64,000 nucleotides of DNA from Anaerorhabdus sp036637135. Lineage in GTDB: Bacteria > Bacillota_I > Bacilli_A > Erysipelotrichales > Erysipelotrichaceae. The notes beneath the pieces are model-generated. The model was given only the letters and a program-made list of their open reading frames with translations. It made no database searches and was not told the origin of the DNA. This document shows positions 27,287-36,131 of the stretch, piece after piece. Position 1 is the first letter of the stretch, and each line of letters begins with the position of its first letter. A program made the translations under genes and the position numbers. The stretch is from contig NZ_JAVWNC010000004.1 of assembly GCF_036637135.1 (NCBI RefSeq), positions 4,040 to 68,039 on the forward strand. Direction: 5' to 3'.

Positions 27287-28717
27287 ATGGAATACGATGT
27301 AGTCATTGGTATTGAAATTCATTGCGAATTAAATACAAATTCTAAAATGTTTTCTAGCTCTCCTACGACATTTGGTAAACTTGCGAATAGTTGTGTGAAT
27401 GAAATTGATTTAGGGCATCCAGGTACAATGCCTTGTGTAAATAAAGGTGCTGTTGAACAAGCGATTAAAGCATGTACAGCATTGCACTTAGAAATTGATC
27501 CAATTGTTAAGTTTGATCGTAAAAATTATTATTACTCTGATTTACCAAAAGGATTTCAAATTACTCAACAATTCTTTCCAATTGGAAAAGATGGGTATAT
27601 TGAGATAGAAACATCAACAGGTAAAAAGAAAGTGCGTATTAATCGTATCCATATGGAAGAGGATACTGCGAAACAATTTCATTTAACAGAAGGAACATTA
27701 ATTGATTTTAACCGTGCGGGAACTCCACTTATCGAAATCGTATCAGAACCTGATATGACAAATGGTGAGGAAGCAGCTGCATATGTTGAATCATTAAGAC
27801 AAACACTTTATTATTTGGGTGTATCTGATGTAAAGATGGAAGAAGGATCAATGCGTTGTGATGTCAATATTTCATTGATGCCAAAAGGTTCTACTGTTTA
27901 TGGAGTCAAGAATGAAATTAAAAACTTGAATTCAATTAGTAATGTTCAAAAAGCAATTGATTTTGAAATTGAACGTCAAGCCAAGATTTTGGATGAAGGT
28001 GGAATTATTGAACAAGCTACTCGTCGTTTTGATGAAGCTACAAAATCAACAATTTTGATGAGACTTAAAGAAGGTAATGTGGATTATAAATTCTTCCCAG
28101 AACCTAATATTGTTCCAATTCGTTTAGAAGATTCATGGATTCAATCCATTCAAGCGAATTTACCAGAACTTCCTGAACAAAGAAAAGCACGTTATGAAAA
28201 AGATTATCAATTAAGTTCGTATGATATTCATGTTTTCTTAGCAAACAAAGAGCTTGCGGAAACATATGAAGAAGTTATGAAAACATGTAAAAATGCAAAA
28301 CTTGCGTGTAACTGGATGATTACTGATGTATTGGCGTGGTTAAGTAAAAATAATGTAACTATCAGTGATATGGAGATGAAACCAGAAGATTTAGCTGCTA
28401 TGGTGAATATGGTAGAGAATGGTGATATATCTGGAAAACAAGCAAAAGAAGTATTCGAAGAGGTTATGTTCGGCAAAAATCCAAATGTGATTGTTGAAGA
28501 AAAAGGCTTAAAACAAGTAAGTGATACTTCAATGTTAGAAGCCCTAATTAACGGTGTTTTAGATGAACAACCACAATCAATTGAAGACTATAAAAACGGA
28601 AAAGATCGTGCTGTTGGCTTCTTGGTTGGACAAGTTATGAAGAAATCTAAAGGACAAGCTAACCCAGCGATGACAAATAAGATGATTGTCGAAGAATTGA
28701 ATAAACGCATAAAATAG
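27287..28717 (+). CDS. gatB: Asp/Glu-tRNA amidotransferase subunit B
   Basis: 476 residues, normal for GatB. N-terminal catalytic cradle with VIGIEIHCELNT, KMFSSSPTTFG, DLPKGFQITQQ and DFNRAGTPLIEIVSEPD. A helical domain and the C-terminal YqeY-like tail (AVGFLVGQVMKKSKGQANP) bind the tRNA. It activates the mischarged aminoacyl-tRNA with ATP and transfers ammonia delivered by GatA. The presence of GatCAB implies the indirect route to Gln-tRNA, and perhaps Asn-tRNA, in this organism. Confidence 0.97.
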   Translation: MEYDVVIGIEIHCELNTNSKMFSSSPTTFGKLANSCVNEIDLGHPGTMPCVNKGAVEQAIKACTALHLEIDPIVKFDRKNYYYSDLPKGFQITQQFFPIGKDGYIEIETSTGKKKVRINRIHMEEDTAKQFHLTEGTLIDFNRAGTPLIEIVSEPDMTNGEEAAAYVESLRQTLYYLGVSDVKMEEGSMRCDVNISLMPKGSTVYGVKNEIKNLNSISNVQKAIDFEIERQAKILDEGGIIEQATRRFDEATKSTILMRLKEGNVDYKFFPEPNIVPIRLEDSWIQSIQANLPELPEQRKARYEKDYQLSSYDIHVFLANKELAETYEEVMKTCKNAKLACNWMITDVLAWLSKNNVTISDMEMKPEDLAAMVNMVENGDISGKQAKEVFEEVMFGKNPNVIVEEKGLKQVSDTSMLEALINGVLDEQPQSIEDYKNGKDRAVGFLVGQVMKKSKGQANPAMTNKMIVEELNKRIK

Positions 28718-28767
28718 TGGTAAAATCTTTCGATTTTTTGTACAATATCCATGTTAGGAGTGAAGAA

Positions 28768-29454
28768 ATGTCACAAAATAGAAAAAAAGTAAAAAGTCAA
28801 TCGAAGCGTAAATTAGATCGTACGAGTAAAATCATTCTAATTGGTGGAGCACTTATTCTTATTCCATTCATTATTTTTGGTTTCATTCTATTGTCTGCTT
28901 CATTTAATACAGGTAAGCCGATTTTCGGAGATCGTTTTAAGGGTGATTTAGATCCTGCAATTACAAGTTCAAATATCTCTGCGATTGAATCAAAGATCAA
29001 ATCACAAAGTGGAGTTGAAAGTGTTAATGTAGAACTTGCATCTGCAACCCTACGTGTCTATGTGGATATTACAGATTCAGCAAGCAGCGAAGATGCGAAT
29101 CGTATCGCTGATGCAGCTTACAATGATGTAATAGGTGTATTACCAGAAGCAACTTATTTCACGCTACAAGATGGTAAGAAAATGTATGATATTGAAGTTC
29201 ATGTTTATAATCTTGCAAAAGATCGTGATTCAGAAAGTTTTGTTTATGTAATTAAAAATAAATCATCAAATATGGCGACAGCGAAGAATCAAATCGTTTC
29301 GAGTCCACTTGATGCAGAACTTGCACAACAATTAAGAGATGATGTAGAAAATAGAAATAATCCTACACCAACTCCTGATGAAAATGAAATGACAGTTGGT
29401 GGTGCTGATGATGGAACAGAAGCAGAACCAGAAGAAAGTCAAGCAACAGAATAA
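28768..29454 (+). CDS. Membrane-anchored protein of unknown function
   Basis: 228 residues from ATG 28768, chosen for TTAGGAGTGAAG upstream; the frame is open from 28717 but has no ribosome site there. A strongly basic cytoplasmic head (about 1-25) precedes one membrane helix (about 27-48). The outer part contains a compact alpha/beta segment (about 70-160) with the pattern AIESKIKSQSGVESVNVELA and TLRVYVDI, resembling a ferredoxin-like fold. The tail is acidic and rich in Pro, Thr and Glu. I do not recognise the family. It directly follows gatB and ends in a terminator. Confidence 0.75.
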   Translation: MSQNRKKVKSQSKRKLDRTSKIILIGGALILIPFIIFGFILLSASFNTGKPIFGDRFKGDLDPAITSSNISAIESKIKSQSGVESVNVELASATLRVYVDITDSASSEDANRIADAAYNDVIGVLPEATYFTLQDGKKMYDIEVHVYNLAKDRDSESFVYVIKNKSSNMATAKNQIVSSPLDAELAQQLRDDVENRNNPTPTPDENEMTVGGADDGTEAEPEESQATE

Positions 29455-29475
29455 GGAGCAGTGCTCCTTTTCTTT
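29453..29475 (+). terminator. Terminator between the membrane protein and rumA-type gene
   Basis: AAGGAG, loop CAGTG, CTCCTT, then TTCTTTT. It starts inside the stop codon. Confidence 0.65.
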
Positions 29476-29486
29476 TAGGAGGAACC

Positions 29487-30818
29487 ATGAAGAAAAACGA
29501 TAAATTTATTGGGACATGTGTTGGGTATAATACAGAAGGTTTGGGTATAGTAAGGCATGAAGGTATTGTTTTCTTTGTGAAGAATATCCTGCGCGATGAA
29601 CAAGCTGAAATCGTAGTGACAATGATGAAGAAGAATTATGGATTTGGAAGATGCTTAAAAATAGTCGTGCCATCAAGGCATCTCGTTGAACCAAAATGTA
29701 CAATTTATAAAGATTGTGGTGGATGTCAATTACAGCACATGGATGCAAAGGAACAAATGTATTTTAAACACCAAAAAGTAAAAGATTGTTTTAAATCAAT
29801 TGCGCATCTTGAACCAATGATACAAGAGCCATTGGGTATGGATTCACCATATCGCTATCGAAATAAGGTGCAAGTACCCGTACAAGGTGAAAATGGAACC
29901 CTTAAAATTGGATTCTATCGCAACCATACTCACGAAATTATTGAATTTGATGATTGTTTAGTACAAACAGAAGAGTCAAATGAAATAGTGAGAAGATGCA
30001 AAGTTTTAATTCAAGATAATCATTGCGAGAGTAATTTTAAACATGTACTTATCAAACATGCACATCGCACAAATCAAGTGATGGTTGTGTTCATTGTAAA
30101 ACAATATCCTTTTGTTGGGATTGATGAGATTAAAACACAATTAATGAATGAGTTTAAAAACATTGAAAGTGTAATCGTGAATATTAATCCAAAAGAAGAT
30201 AATGTAATTCTATCTAATAAAGAAGTAGTGTTAACAAGTCAGGGTATAATCCAAGAACAATTACATGATTTTAAATTTAATATATCAAGTAAATCATTTT
30301 ATCAAATCAATCCTGAACAAACGCAAGTTTTATATGACAAAGCTATTGAATATGCAGATCTTACAAAAGAGGATACAGTAATTGATTTATATTGTGGTAC
30401 AGGGACGATTGGTTTATTTGCATCAACACTCGCTAAAAAAGTAATTGGTATTGAAGTTGTTGCGGAAGCTATTGAAGATGCGAAAGTAAATGCTGAAAAT
30501 AATCATGTGAACAATATTGAATTTATCTGCGCAGATGCAAAAGATGGCGCAAACGAAATATTAAAAAGAAATGAAATTATTGATGTAGTAATTGTAGATC
30601 CACCTCGTAAAGGATGTGATCAAATGACGTTAGAATCAATTGTCAAAATGAATCCAAAGAAAATAGTTTATGTATCTTGTGATCCATCAACACTTGCAAG
30701 AGATTGTCGTATACTAAAAGAATTGGGTTATGAAATTCAAGAAGTACAACCTGTAGACATGTTTCCACAAACTCACCACGTTGAGACGGTAGTATTGATG
30801 TCAAGAGTTGATAAGTAA
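29487..30818 (+). CDS. rlmD: 23S rRNA (uracil-5-)-methyltransferase RlmD/RlmCD (RumA/TrmA family)
   Basis: 443 residues, start ATG 29487 after TTTTAGGAGGAACC. An N-terminal TRAM domain (about 1-60) is followed by the Cys cluster CTIYKDCGGCQLQH for an iron-sulfur centre. The SAM motif is VIDLYCGTGTIGLF, the DPPRKGCD motif follows, and the catalytic Cys is in VYVSCDPSTLARD. The C-terminus is DMFPQTHHVETVVLMS. The 3' end of this gene is a well-known target of serine-recombinase elements in Firmicutes, and the accessory block of this window begins immediately after it. The last few codons may therefore come from the element. Confidence 0.95.
   Translation: MKKNDKFIGTCVGYNTEGLGIVRHEGIVFFVKNILRDEQAEIVVTMMKKNYGFGRCLKIVVPSRHLVEPKCTIYKDCGGCQLQHMDAKEQMYFKHQKVKDCFKSIAHLEPMIQEPLGMDSPYRYRNKVQVPVQGENGTLKIGFYRNHTHEIIEFDDCLVQTEESNEIVRRCKVLIQDNHCESNFKHVLIKHAHRTNQVMVVFIVKQYPFVGIDEIKTQLMNEFKNIESVIVNINPKEDNVILSNKEVVLTSQGIIQEQLHDFKFNISSKSFYQINPEQTQVLYDKAIEYADLTKEDTVIDLYCGTGTIGLFASTLAKKVIGIEVVAEAIEDAKVNAENNHVNNIEFICADAKDGANEILKRNEIIDVVIVDPPRKGCDQMTLESIVKMNPKKIVYVSCDPSTLARDCRILKELGYEIQEVQPVDMFPQTHHVETVVLMSRVDK
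30777..30803 (+). other. Candidate left attachment site (attL) in rlmD 3' end
   Basis: CACGTTGAGACGGTAGTA and the next nine bases encode HVETVVLMS. Related but not identical copies occur at 50207-50233 (22 of 27 bases the same) and, more distantly, at 52464-52481. Accessory genes start right after it. The exact crossover dinucleotide cannot be seen. Confidence 0.5.
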
Positions 30819-30848
30819 GCGTGTAATAAGATAAGTAAATAAAGGCTT

Positions 30849-30898
30849 TCCGTGGTTTGAGGTCCGGTTTTGAAACGGAAGGATAATCACGGATTTTT
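30849..30898 (+). terminator. Branched terminator after rlmD
   Basis: Outer stem TCCGTGGTT (30849-30857) with AATCACGGA (30885-30893), inner stem TCCG/CGGA, then TTTTTA. Confidence 0.7.
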
Positions 30899-30965
30899 AT
30901 TATGTGGGAACTTATCCAAAACTAGCAAAGTGTAGAGTTGAGTAGTTAGATTTACTTTAGGGCTT

Positions 30966-31020
30966 GTGAGTTGACAAAATAGCTGTCAAAAATGTAGTGA
31001 GTTGATAGAATTGCTGTCAA
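30966..31020 (+). repeat. Two tandem operator-like repeats, each an inverted repeat
   Basis: Copy 1 holds TTGACA (30971-30976) and TGTCAA (30984-30989); copy 2 holds TTGATA (31002-31007) and TGTCAA (31015-31020). Both are preceded by GTGAG and share a 27-base unit with three differences. The period is 31 bases, about three helical turns, so both faces point the same way. Confidence 0.65.
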
Positions 31021-31038
31021 AAAGTCAGAAAATATTTA

Positions 31039-31088
31039 CACTTAATATTGACTGAGTCAATAAAATGAAGTATAATGAATATTAAGTG
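31039..31088 (+). promoter_or_regulatory. Promoter of HTH regulator, framed by an 11-bp inverted repeat
   Basis: TTGACT (31048-31053), 17 bases, TATAAT (31071-31076). The promoter is flanked by CACTTAATATT (31039-31049) and AATATTAAGTG (31078-31088), perfect inverted copies. The -35 is itself part of a small palindrome TTGAC-TGA-GTCAA. This looks like an autoregulated operator. Confidence 0.7.
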
Positions 31089-31119
31089 GAATTATAGCCC
31101 TACACCAGGAGGTGAGAAC

Positions 31120-31713
31120 TTGATTGGATTAGAGTACATTTTAAACCTCTTTAATCTTCAGCATATAGAACTTGCAGAAAAACTTGGTATTAAAAAACAA
31201 AATATTAACATGTGGGTGAAAGGGCGACAGAACATTCCAAAGAAATATCTACCGGTATTAGAAGAACTCTTTGGTATTGATCAGTTTTACTTTGGACGTG
31301 AGCTTAGTGAAATTGATCAGTTAGAGATCCAGAAGGAAAAGCTGAAAAGAGATCTGAAGCCTGTAATCAAAAAGCATGAACAGCAGTATTCTTTGGGAGA
31401 GATTAATGATCTTGTTGAAGTTCCCATCTATGATAAAGAAGAAATGAATGCAATAGAGCGAGATATAGAAAAGGCCAAGCTGGTATCTAAGTTTAAGGCC
31501 GCGATGGATGTAGTAGATAATAATCCATACTTGGAGACCTATAAGCTGATTGTAGAACTACTTGAAAAAGTGCAGCATGAATCAGTTCTACACAAAACGG
31601 TTGAAGCGCTGGCCCACTATTACGAAGTCTTACCTGATTGGGTAAGCAGCGAACCGGAACAAGAAGGCTTTGAAAGTGAAATTTTTGAAGTCTTTAATGA
31701 TCATAACTATTAA
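31120..31713 (+). CDS. HTH (Xre-like) transcriptional regulator of the accessory element
   Basis: 197 residues from TTG 31120, which has a perfect AGGAGGTGA (31107-31115) upstream. An ATG at 31075 overlaps the -10 box and would precede the transcription start, so it is rejected. Residues about 8-55 form a helix-turn-helix (NLFNLQHIELAEKLGIKKQNINMWVKGRQ, in parts). The rest is helical and acidic, without a peptidase or ligand domain I recognise. It faces a cluster of palindromes, the obvious candidate binding sites. Likely a repressor that controls itself or the genes downstream (inference). Confidence 0.75.
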   Translation: MIGLEYILNLFNLQHIELAEKLGIKKQNINMWVKGRQNIPKKYLPVLEELFGIDQFYFGRELSEIDQLEIQKEKLKRDLKPVIKKHEQQYSLGEINDLVEVPIYDKEEMNAIERDIEKAKLVSKFKAAMDVVDNNPYLETYKLIVELLEKVQHESVLHKTVEALAHYYEVLPDWVSSEPEQEGFESEIFEVFNDHNY

Positions 31714-31730
31714 ACATTTGAAGGAAAAAG

Positions 31731-31877
31731 ATGACCGAGAAAACAGGAAACATAGGATTTGAAGAAGACCGAGATGAATACGAAGCAGAGAATATCATCT
31801 GGGTTCCTAAAGAAGCGAATAGTTTGCCAGCTTTGAAGGAAAAGCTGGTGGAGAATTTTGGACATCTACTATCATAA
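31731..31877 (+). pseudogene. N-terminal remnant of an HsdM-like methyltransferase
   Basis: A 48-codon frame after AAGGAAAAAG. Its start EYEAENIIWVPKEAN resembles the N-terminus of type I restriction methylase subunits, where AENIFWVPxEARW is common, and then it stops. With no SAM-binding or NPPY motif it cannot be a working enzyme. It could instead be a small real gene fused by deletion. It lies 17 bases after the regulator. Confidence 0.4.
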
Positions 31878-31944
31878 TTAAGACTGTAGTTGAGATGATT
31901 AAACCATGGCGAGAGGAGGCGATTATTTGTTTGTAGGAGATACT

Positions 31945-32874
31945 ATGATTAATTCAATTGAAGAAAATAAAAATAGAAATATCGTTTCGATTAGCTCGAC
32001 CGATATTCTTGAAAATACAATACGTGAACAAATGCCTGGCATATTGGATATTTTGTTAATTGATCGAACGACTTCAACTTCGAAGAAGAAAAAAAATATT
32101 ATATGGGCAAACGAAAATTATGTGAAGTTCGGCTCAAAAGCTTATGCGGCAACTGCTCAGATGTTACCTGAATTAGTTACAGGGCGAATGGGAAATATCA
32201 TTAAACCTCGTGCTCTCAAATCTAAGGAGATGCAAAAAGAACGAACCAAATCAAAAGCAGAGGTGTTCACACCTACCTGGATTGTGAAGAAGCAAAATGA
32301 TGAGATTGAAAAAGATTATATAAACGATGATTTGGAAACGTACGTGAAGCGGACTTGGTTAGAGATTACAGCTGGTGAAGCGCCCTATATGGCGACTCGT
32401 TATGATATGGAAACTGGTGAAATAGTGCCACTTACTAAACGGGTTGGCTTTGTCGATAGGAAACTTAAACGTATCAATGCAGAAGTTGACGATAAAGCAG
32501 AATGGCAACGTTTAGTGGTTGAAGCGTATAAATCAAGCTATGGTTTTGAGTGGAGTGGTGACTCACTTTTACTTGCTAGGGAAAATCTTCTTTACACATA
32601 CAGAGATTATTATTTTCAAAAATGGCTCGAAGAACCAACTTATGGCTTGTTTGCAAATATAGCGAAAATTATCAGTTACAATCTTTTTCAGATGGATGGT
32701 TTGAAGTATATCATCCCATTAACGGAAAAACGCGAAAAGATTCTTGAAGTACAAATGTCACTTTTTGATTATGAAGAGCCAGAGGAACAATGGAGGATAA
32801 AGTCAGGAAAACGCGTAAAAATCATGAACTGGGAAACGAATAAAATGGAATTCTTTGACAAAGGAGTTAGGTAG
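31945..32874 (+). CDS. Restriction-modification 'subunit M'-like protein (SAM-fold, no NPPY)
   Basis: 309 residues from ATG 31945, preceded by GTAGGAGATACT; a frame extension to 31906 lacks a ribosome site. It has FTPTWIVKKQND, a substrate-side motif of N6-adenine methylases. LEITAGEAPYMATRYD follows, a motif I-like SAM loop where relatives usually have CGEAP. Then come GFVDRKLKRIN and YGFEWSGDSLLLARENL. No N/D-PP-Y/F catalytic motif is present. Relatives are usually annotated as restriction endonuclease subunit M and sit beside helicase-nuclease genes, as here. It probably works with the next two proteins. Two bases separate it from the helicase gene. Confidence 0.75.
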   Translation: MINSIEENKNRNIVSISSTDILENTIREQMPGILDILLIDRTTSTSKKKKNIIWANENYVKFGSKAYAATAQMLPELVTGRMGNIIKPRALKSKEMQKERTKSKAEVFTPTWIVKKQNDEIEKDYINDDLETYVKRTWLEITAGEAPYMATRYDMETGEIVPLTKRVGFVDRKLKRINAEVDDKAEWQRLVVEAYKSSYGFEWSGDSLLLARENLLYTYRDYYFQKWLEEPTYGLFANIAKIISYNLFQMDGLKYIIPLTEKREKILEVQMSLFDYEEPEEQWRIKSGKRVKIMNWETNKMEFFDKGVR

Positions 32875-32876
32875 AT

Positions 32877-35800
32877 ATGAGTCATAATACGGTTATCAAA
32901 ACGACAAAAATCATTTATCCACAAATTTACGCTTATACGTTGCCAACTATCCAAGACTATAATGGGTGGGTAAAAATCGGCTATACTGAACGTAAAAATG
33001 TTGATGAACGCATTAAGGAGCAAACAAAAACGGCGGCTATTAACTTAGCTTATGACAAATTGTGGTCTGAACCAGCAAAGTTCAATACTTCTGATGATTG
33101 GTTTAAGGACAAACAACTGCATACTTATTTGCGTAGGTACAAAAATATTGAACAGCGCACTAATACTGAGTGGTTTTTCTATAATGGGACACCAGAAAAA
33201 TCCCATGCTGATTTTAATGATTTTCGTAATAATGAGAGAAGTCAGGTAAAGGAAAAATTGCAGTATACCTTGCGAAATGAGCAAGAAGATGCTGTTAATA
33301 TGACGCTTGATTATGCAAAAAAATATAAAGGTGGCGAATTCTTGTGGAATGCTAAACCAAGATTTGGTAAAACACTCACAACGTATGATTTCATAAGAAA
33401 ACTTGATGCGTCTAAAGTTTTAATTGTAACTAACCGACCTGCTATTGCAAATTCCTGGTTTGATGATTTTGAAAAATTCATTGCATGGCAAACGGACTAT
33501 GCATTTGTTTCTACTAGCGATTCATTGAAAGATCGTCCAGTAATGGATCGAGATGAGTTTACTGCACAGATGATGGATGGTAAGAATAAAATGCTGGCCT
33601 TTATTTCGCTTCAAGATTTAAAAGGAGCCATTTCATTTGGCGGAAGCCACGACAAACTAAAATGGGTGAAAGACTTAGAATGGGATTTACTTGTTATCGA
33701 TGAATCACATGAAGGGGTTGACACTTTCAAAACTGATATTGCGTTTGAAAATATCAAGAGTGATTTCACACTACATTTATCAGGGACGCCATTTAAAGCA
33801 GTTGCATCAGGTAAGTTTTCAGATGATCAAATTTATAACTGGACATATGCTGATGAACAAGAGGCAAAAGCCGATTGGCCAATAGAGTCTGAAGAAAATA
33901 ATCCATACGAAAAACTACCTCGTTTAAGCTTGTTTTCTTATCAGATGAGTCAAATGATCACGGATGAAGTAAATAAAGGTGCAGAAATTGACGGCGAGAA
34001 CATTGACTATGCCTTTGATCTAAATGAATTTTTTGAAACCAATGATACGGGGAAATTTATCCATGAAGCAGATATAAAGAAATGGTTGGATTCTCTGTCT
34101 CATAATGAAAAGTACCCGTTTTCTACAAAAGAGCTACGCTCTGAATTAAAACATACATTTTGGTTATTAAATCGCGTAGCTAGCGCGAAGGCTCTTGAGA
34201 AATTACTTAAGAATCATCGGGTTTTTGATAGCTACGAAATCATTCTTGCTGCAGGTGATGGTAGAACAAGTGATGACCAAATCATCAACCAAAAGTCACT
34301 TGATCGTGTTAGAGACGCAATTGCAGAAAATGACCGAACTATAACATTATCGGTTGGTCAATTAACGACTGGTGTGACTGTGCCAGAGTGGACAGCAGTA
34401 CTCATGCTATCAAATATGAAATCACCAAGTCTGTATATGCAAGCGGCATTTCGTGCTCAAAATCCATGGGAGTACGAAGTAAATGGTGAAATGCATCAAA
34501 AGGAAAATGCCTATGTTTTCGACTTTGCGCCAGAACGTACACTTACTATTTATGATGAATTTGCAAATAACCTATTGCGTAAGACGTCAAATGGTGGTGG
34601 GACAACCGACGACCGAAGAGATAACATTAGAACCTTGTTAAATTTTTTCCCTGTCATTGCAGAAGATAATGAAGGAAAAATGGTCGAGCTTGATGTGAAT
34701 CAAGTCTTAACTATTCCAAAGGCAATTAAGGCACAAGAGGTTGTTCGTCGTGGATTCATGTCTAACTTGCTATTCCAAAATATTTCAGGAATATTCGCTT
34801 CAGCTGCGGCGCGTGAAATCCTTGAGCAATTAAATCCTGTTGATCAAGGGAAAACTGTGCCACGTAAGACGGACGATCCGATTGATACCAAGGATGTAAA
34901 AGTTGATGACAATGGTGAAGTAACTGTTGAACAAGATATTGTAGTAGCGAGAACAGAAGCTCATTTTGGCGAAAAAGTCTATGCAGATATCAAAGCGACA
35001 GTTGAAAAAGCAGCAGATGACGCGGCTAACAACTTATCAAGTGTGGTTGCAACTAGCTTCAAACAAAGCACACAAGATGCTGTGAAAGAACTAGCAAAAG
35101 AAAACGGTTTAACGGCTAGAGCAGCAGAACAAGTTGTGCAACAAAGTGCTAATGTCATCGCACGTGAGGTTGAAACTGTTCAAAGGCAAGCTGAAATCAA
35201 ACATAATGAAGCTGAAGTGGAATACAAGTCAGTGGTTGCTGAATCGCATAATGACCCAATCAAGGTAGCAGAAGCAAAAGCAACTTACGAAGCTAAGAAA
35301 CAAGAAATCGAAGAAAACTTCAAGAAAGAAGTTGTTGCGACTGTTGAAACTAAGACTAAGGAATTGACGCAAAAAGCAACTGAAACAGTGCTTCAAAAAG
35401 CGGAAGAGAAGAAGAAAAATACAGTTGAAGATGATGTCCGGGCGCGCTTGCGTGGTTTTTCTCGTACAATCCCATCATTCTTGATGGCTTATGGTGAGCC
35501 TACAACAACGCTTGCTAACTTTGACACGACCATCACGGATTCAGTTTTCAAAGAAGTGACCGGCATCACCTTAGATCAATTCCGTACTTTGCGTGATACG
35601 TATAATTTCTTTGATCCAATCGTATTTGATGAGTCATGTCAGGAGTTCTTGCATAAACGTCAAGTGTTGGCTAACTACTTTGATGAAAGTCAAGAAGAGG
35701 ATATTTTTGACTACATTCCACCGCAACAAACCAACCAAATCTTTACACCGAAAAAAGTAGTAAAGATGATGGTGGATAAGTTACAGGAAGAAAGTCCAGA

Positions 35801-36131
35801 AGATTTTAGGAACCCAGATAAGACATTTGTTGATTTATACATCAAATCAGGTTTATATTTAACAGAAATCGTGAAACGTTTGTATGTCGGCTTAGAAGAT
35901 CAAATTCCTGATAAAGATTCTCGCTTGAAGCACATTCTTGAAAACCAAGTCTATGGATTTGCGCCAAGTGAAATCATCTATAATATCGCACGAAATTTCA
36001 TCTTTGGATTTGATGAAAATGCGAAAAATATTGATGATTCCCACGTGGTATATCTAGATACAACGCCTTTTGCTCGTGGTGAAGGTGATTTTGAAGCGAA
36101 ATGTGATGAATTGTTTGGAGGTAATAAATAA
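32877..36131 (+). CDS. GIY-YIG nuclease + SF2 helicase + N-terminal half of Eco57I-type methyltransferase
   Basis: 1084 residues in at least four parts. Residues about 15-110 are a GIY-YIG (T5orf172-like) nuclease domain with IYAYTLP, GWVKIGYTER, LHTYLRRY and EWF. About 135-560 is a superfamily 2 helicase: Walker A NAKPRFGKT, DESH in LLVIDESHEG, motif III SGTPFKA, motif V SVGQLTTGVTVPEW and an Arg finger in QAAFRAQNPW. About 700-860 is a long Ala/Glu/Lys-rich coiled coil. About 950-1084 carries FTPKKVV, a motif I-like TFVDLYIKSGLYLTEI and YGFAPSEIIYNIAR, as in the N-terminal half of Eco57I-type N6-adenine methylases. The catalytic NPPY is on the next gene, joined by a TAATG overlap. Presumed to restrict foreign DNA. 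Confidence 0.8.
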   Translation: MSHNTVIKTTKIIYPQIYAYTLPTIQDYNGWVKIGYTERKNVDERIKEQTKTAAINLAYDKLWSEPAKFNTSDDWFKDKQLHTYLRRYKNIEQRTNTEWFFYNGTPEKSHADFNDFRNNERSQVKEKLQYTLRNEQEDAVNMTLDYAKKYKGGEFLWNAKPRFGKTLTTYDFIRKLDASKVLIVTNRPAIANSWFDDFEKFIAWQTDYAFVSTSDSLKDRPVMDRDEFTAQMMDGKNKMLAFISLQDLKGAISFGGSHDKLKWVKDLEWDLLVIDESHEGVDTFKTDIAFENIKSDFTLHLSGTPFKAVASGKFSDDQIYNWTYADEQEAKADWPIESEENNPYEKLPRLSLFSYQMSQMITDEVNKGAEIDGENIDYAFDLNEFFETNDTGKFIHEADIKKWLDSLSHNEKYPFSTKELRSELKHTFWLLNRVASAKALEKLLKNHRVFDSYEIILAAGDGRTSDDQIINQKSLDRVRDAIAENDRTITLSVGQLTTGVTVPEWTAVLMLSNMKSPSLYMQAAFRAQNPWEYEVNGEMHQKENAYVFDFAPERTLTIYDEFANNLLRKTSNGGGTTDDRRDNIRTLLNFFPVIAEDNEGKMVELDVNQVLTIPKAIKAQEVVRRGFMSNLLFQNISGIFASAAAREILEQLNPVDQGKTVPRKTDDPIDTKDVKVDDNGEVTVEQDIVVARTEAHFGEKVYADIKATVEKAADDAANNLSSVVATSFKQSTQDAVKELAKENGLTARAAEQVVQQSANVIAREVETVQRQAEIKHNEAEVEYKSVVAESHNDPIKVAEAKATYEAKKQEIEENFKKEVVATVETKTKELTQKATETVLQKAEEKKKNTVEDDVRARLRGFSRTIPSFLMAYGEPTTTLANFDTTITDSVFKEVTGITLDQFRTLRDTYNFFDPIVFDESCQEFLHKRQVLANYFDESQEEDIFDYIPPQQTNQIFTPKKVVKMMVDKLQEESPEDFRNPDKTFVDLYIKSGLYLTEIVKRLYVGLEDQIPDKDSRLKHILENQVYGFAPSEIIYNIARNFIFGFDENAKNIDDSHVVYLDTTPFARGEGDFEAKCDELFGGNK

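Noticed and set aside
31075..31119. ATG 31075 as start of the HTH regulator
   Set aside because: It overlaps the -10 box and lies before the expected transcription start; TTG 31120 has a perfect AGGAGGTGA.
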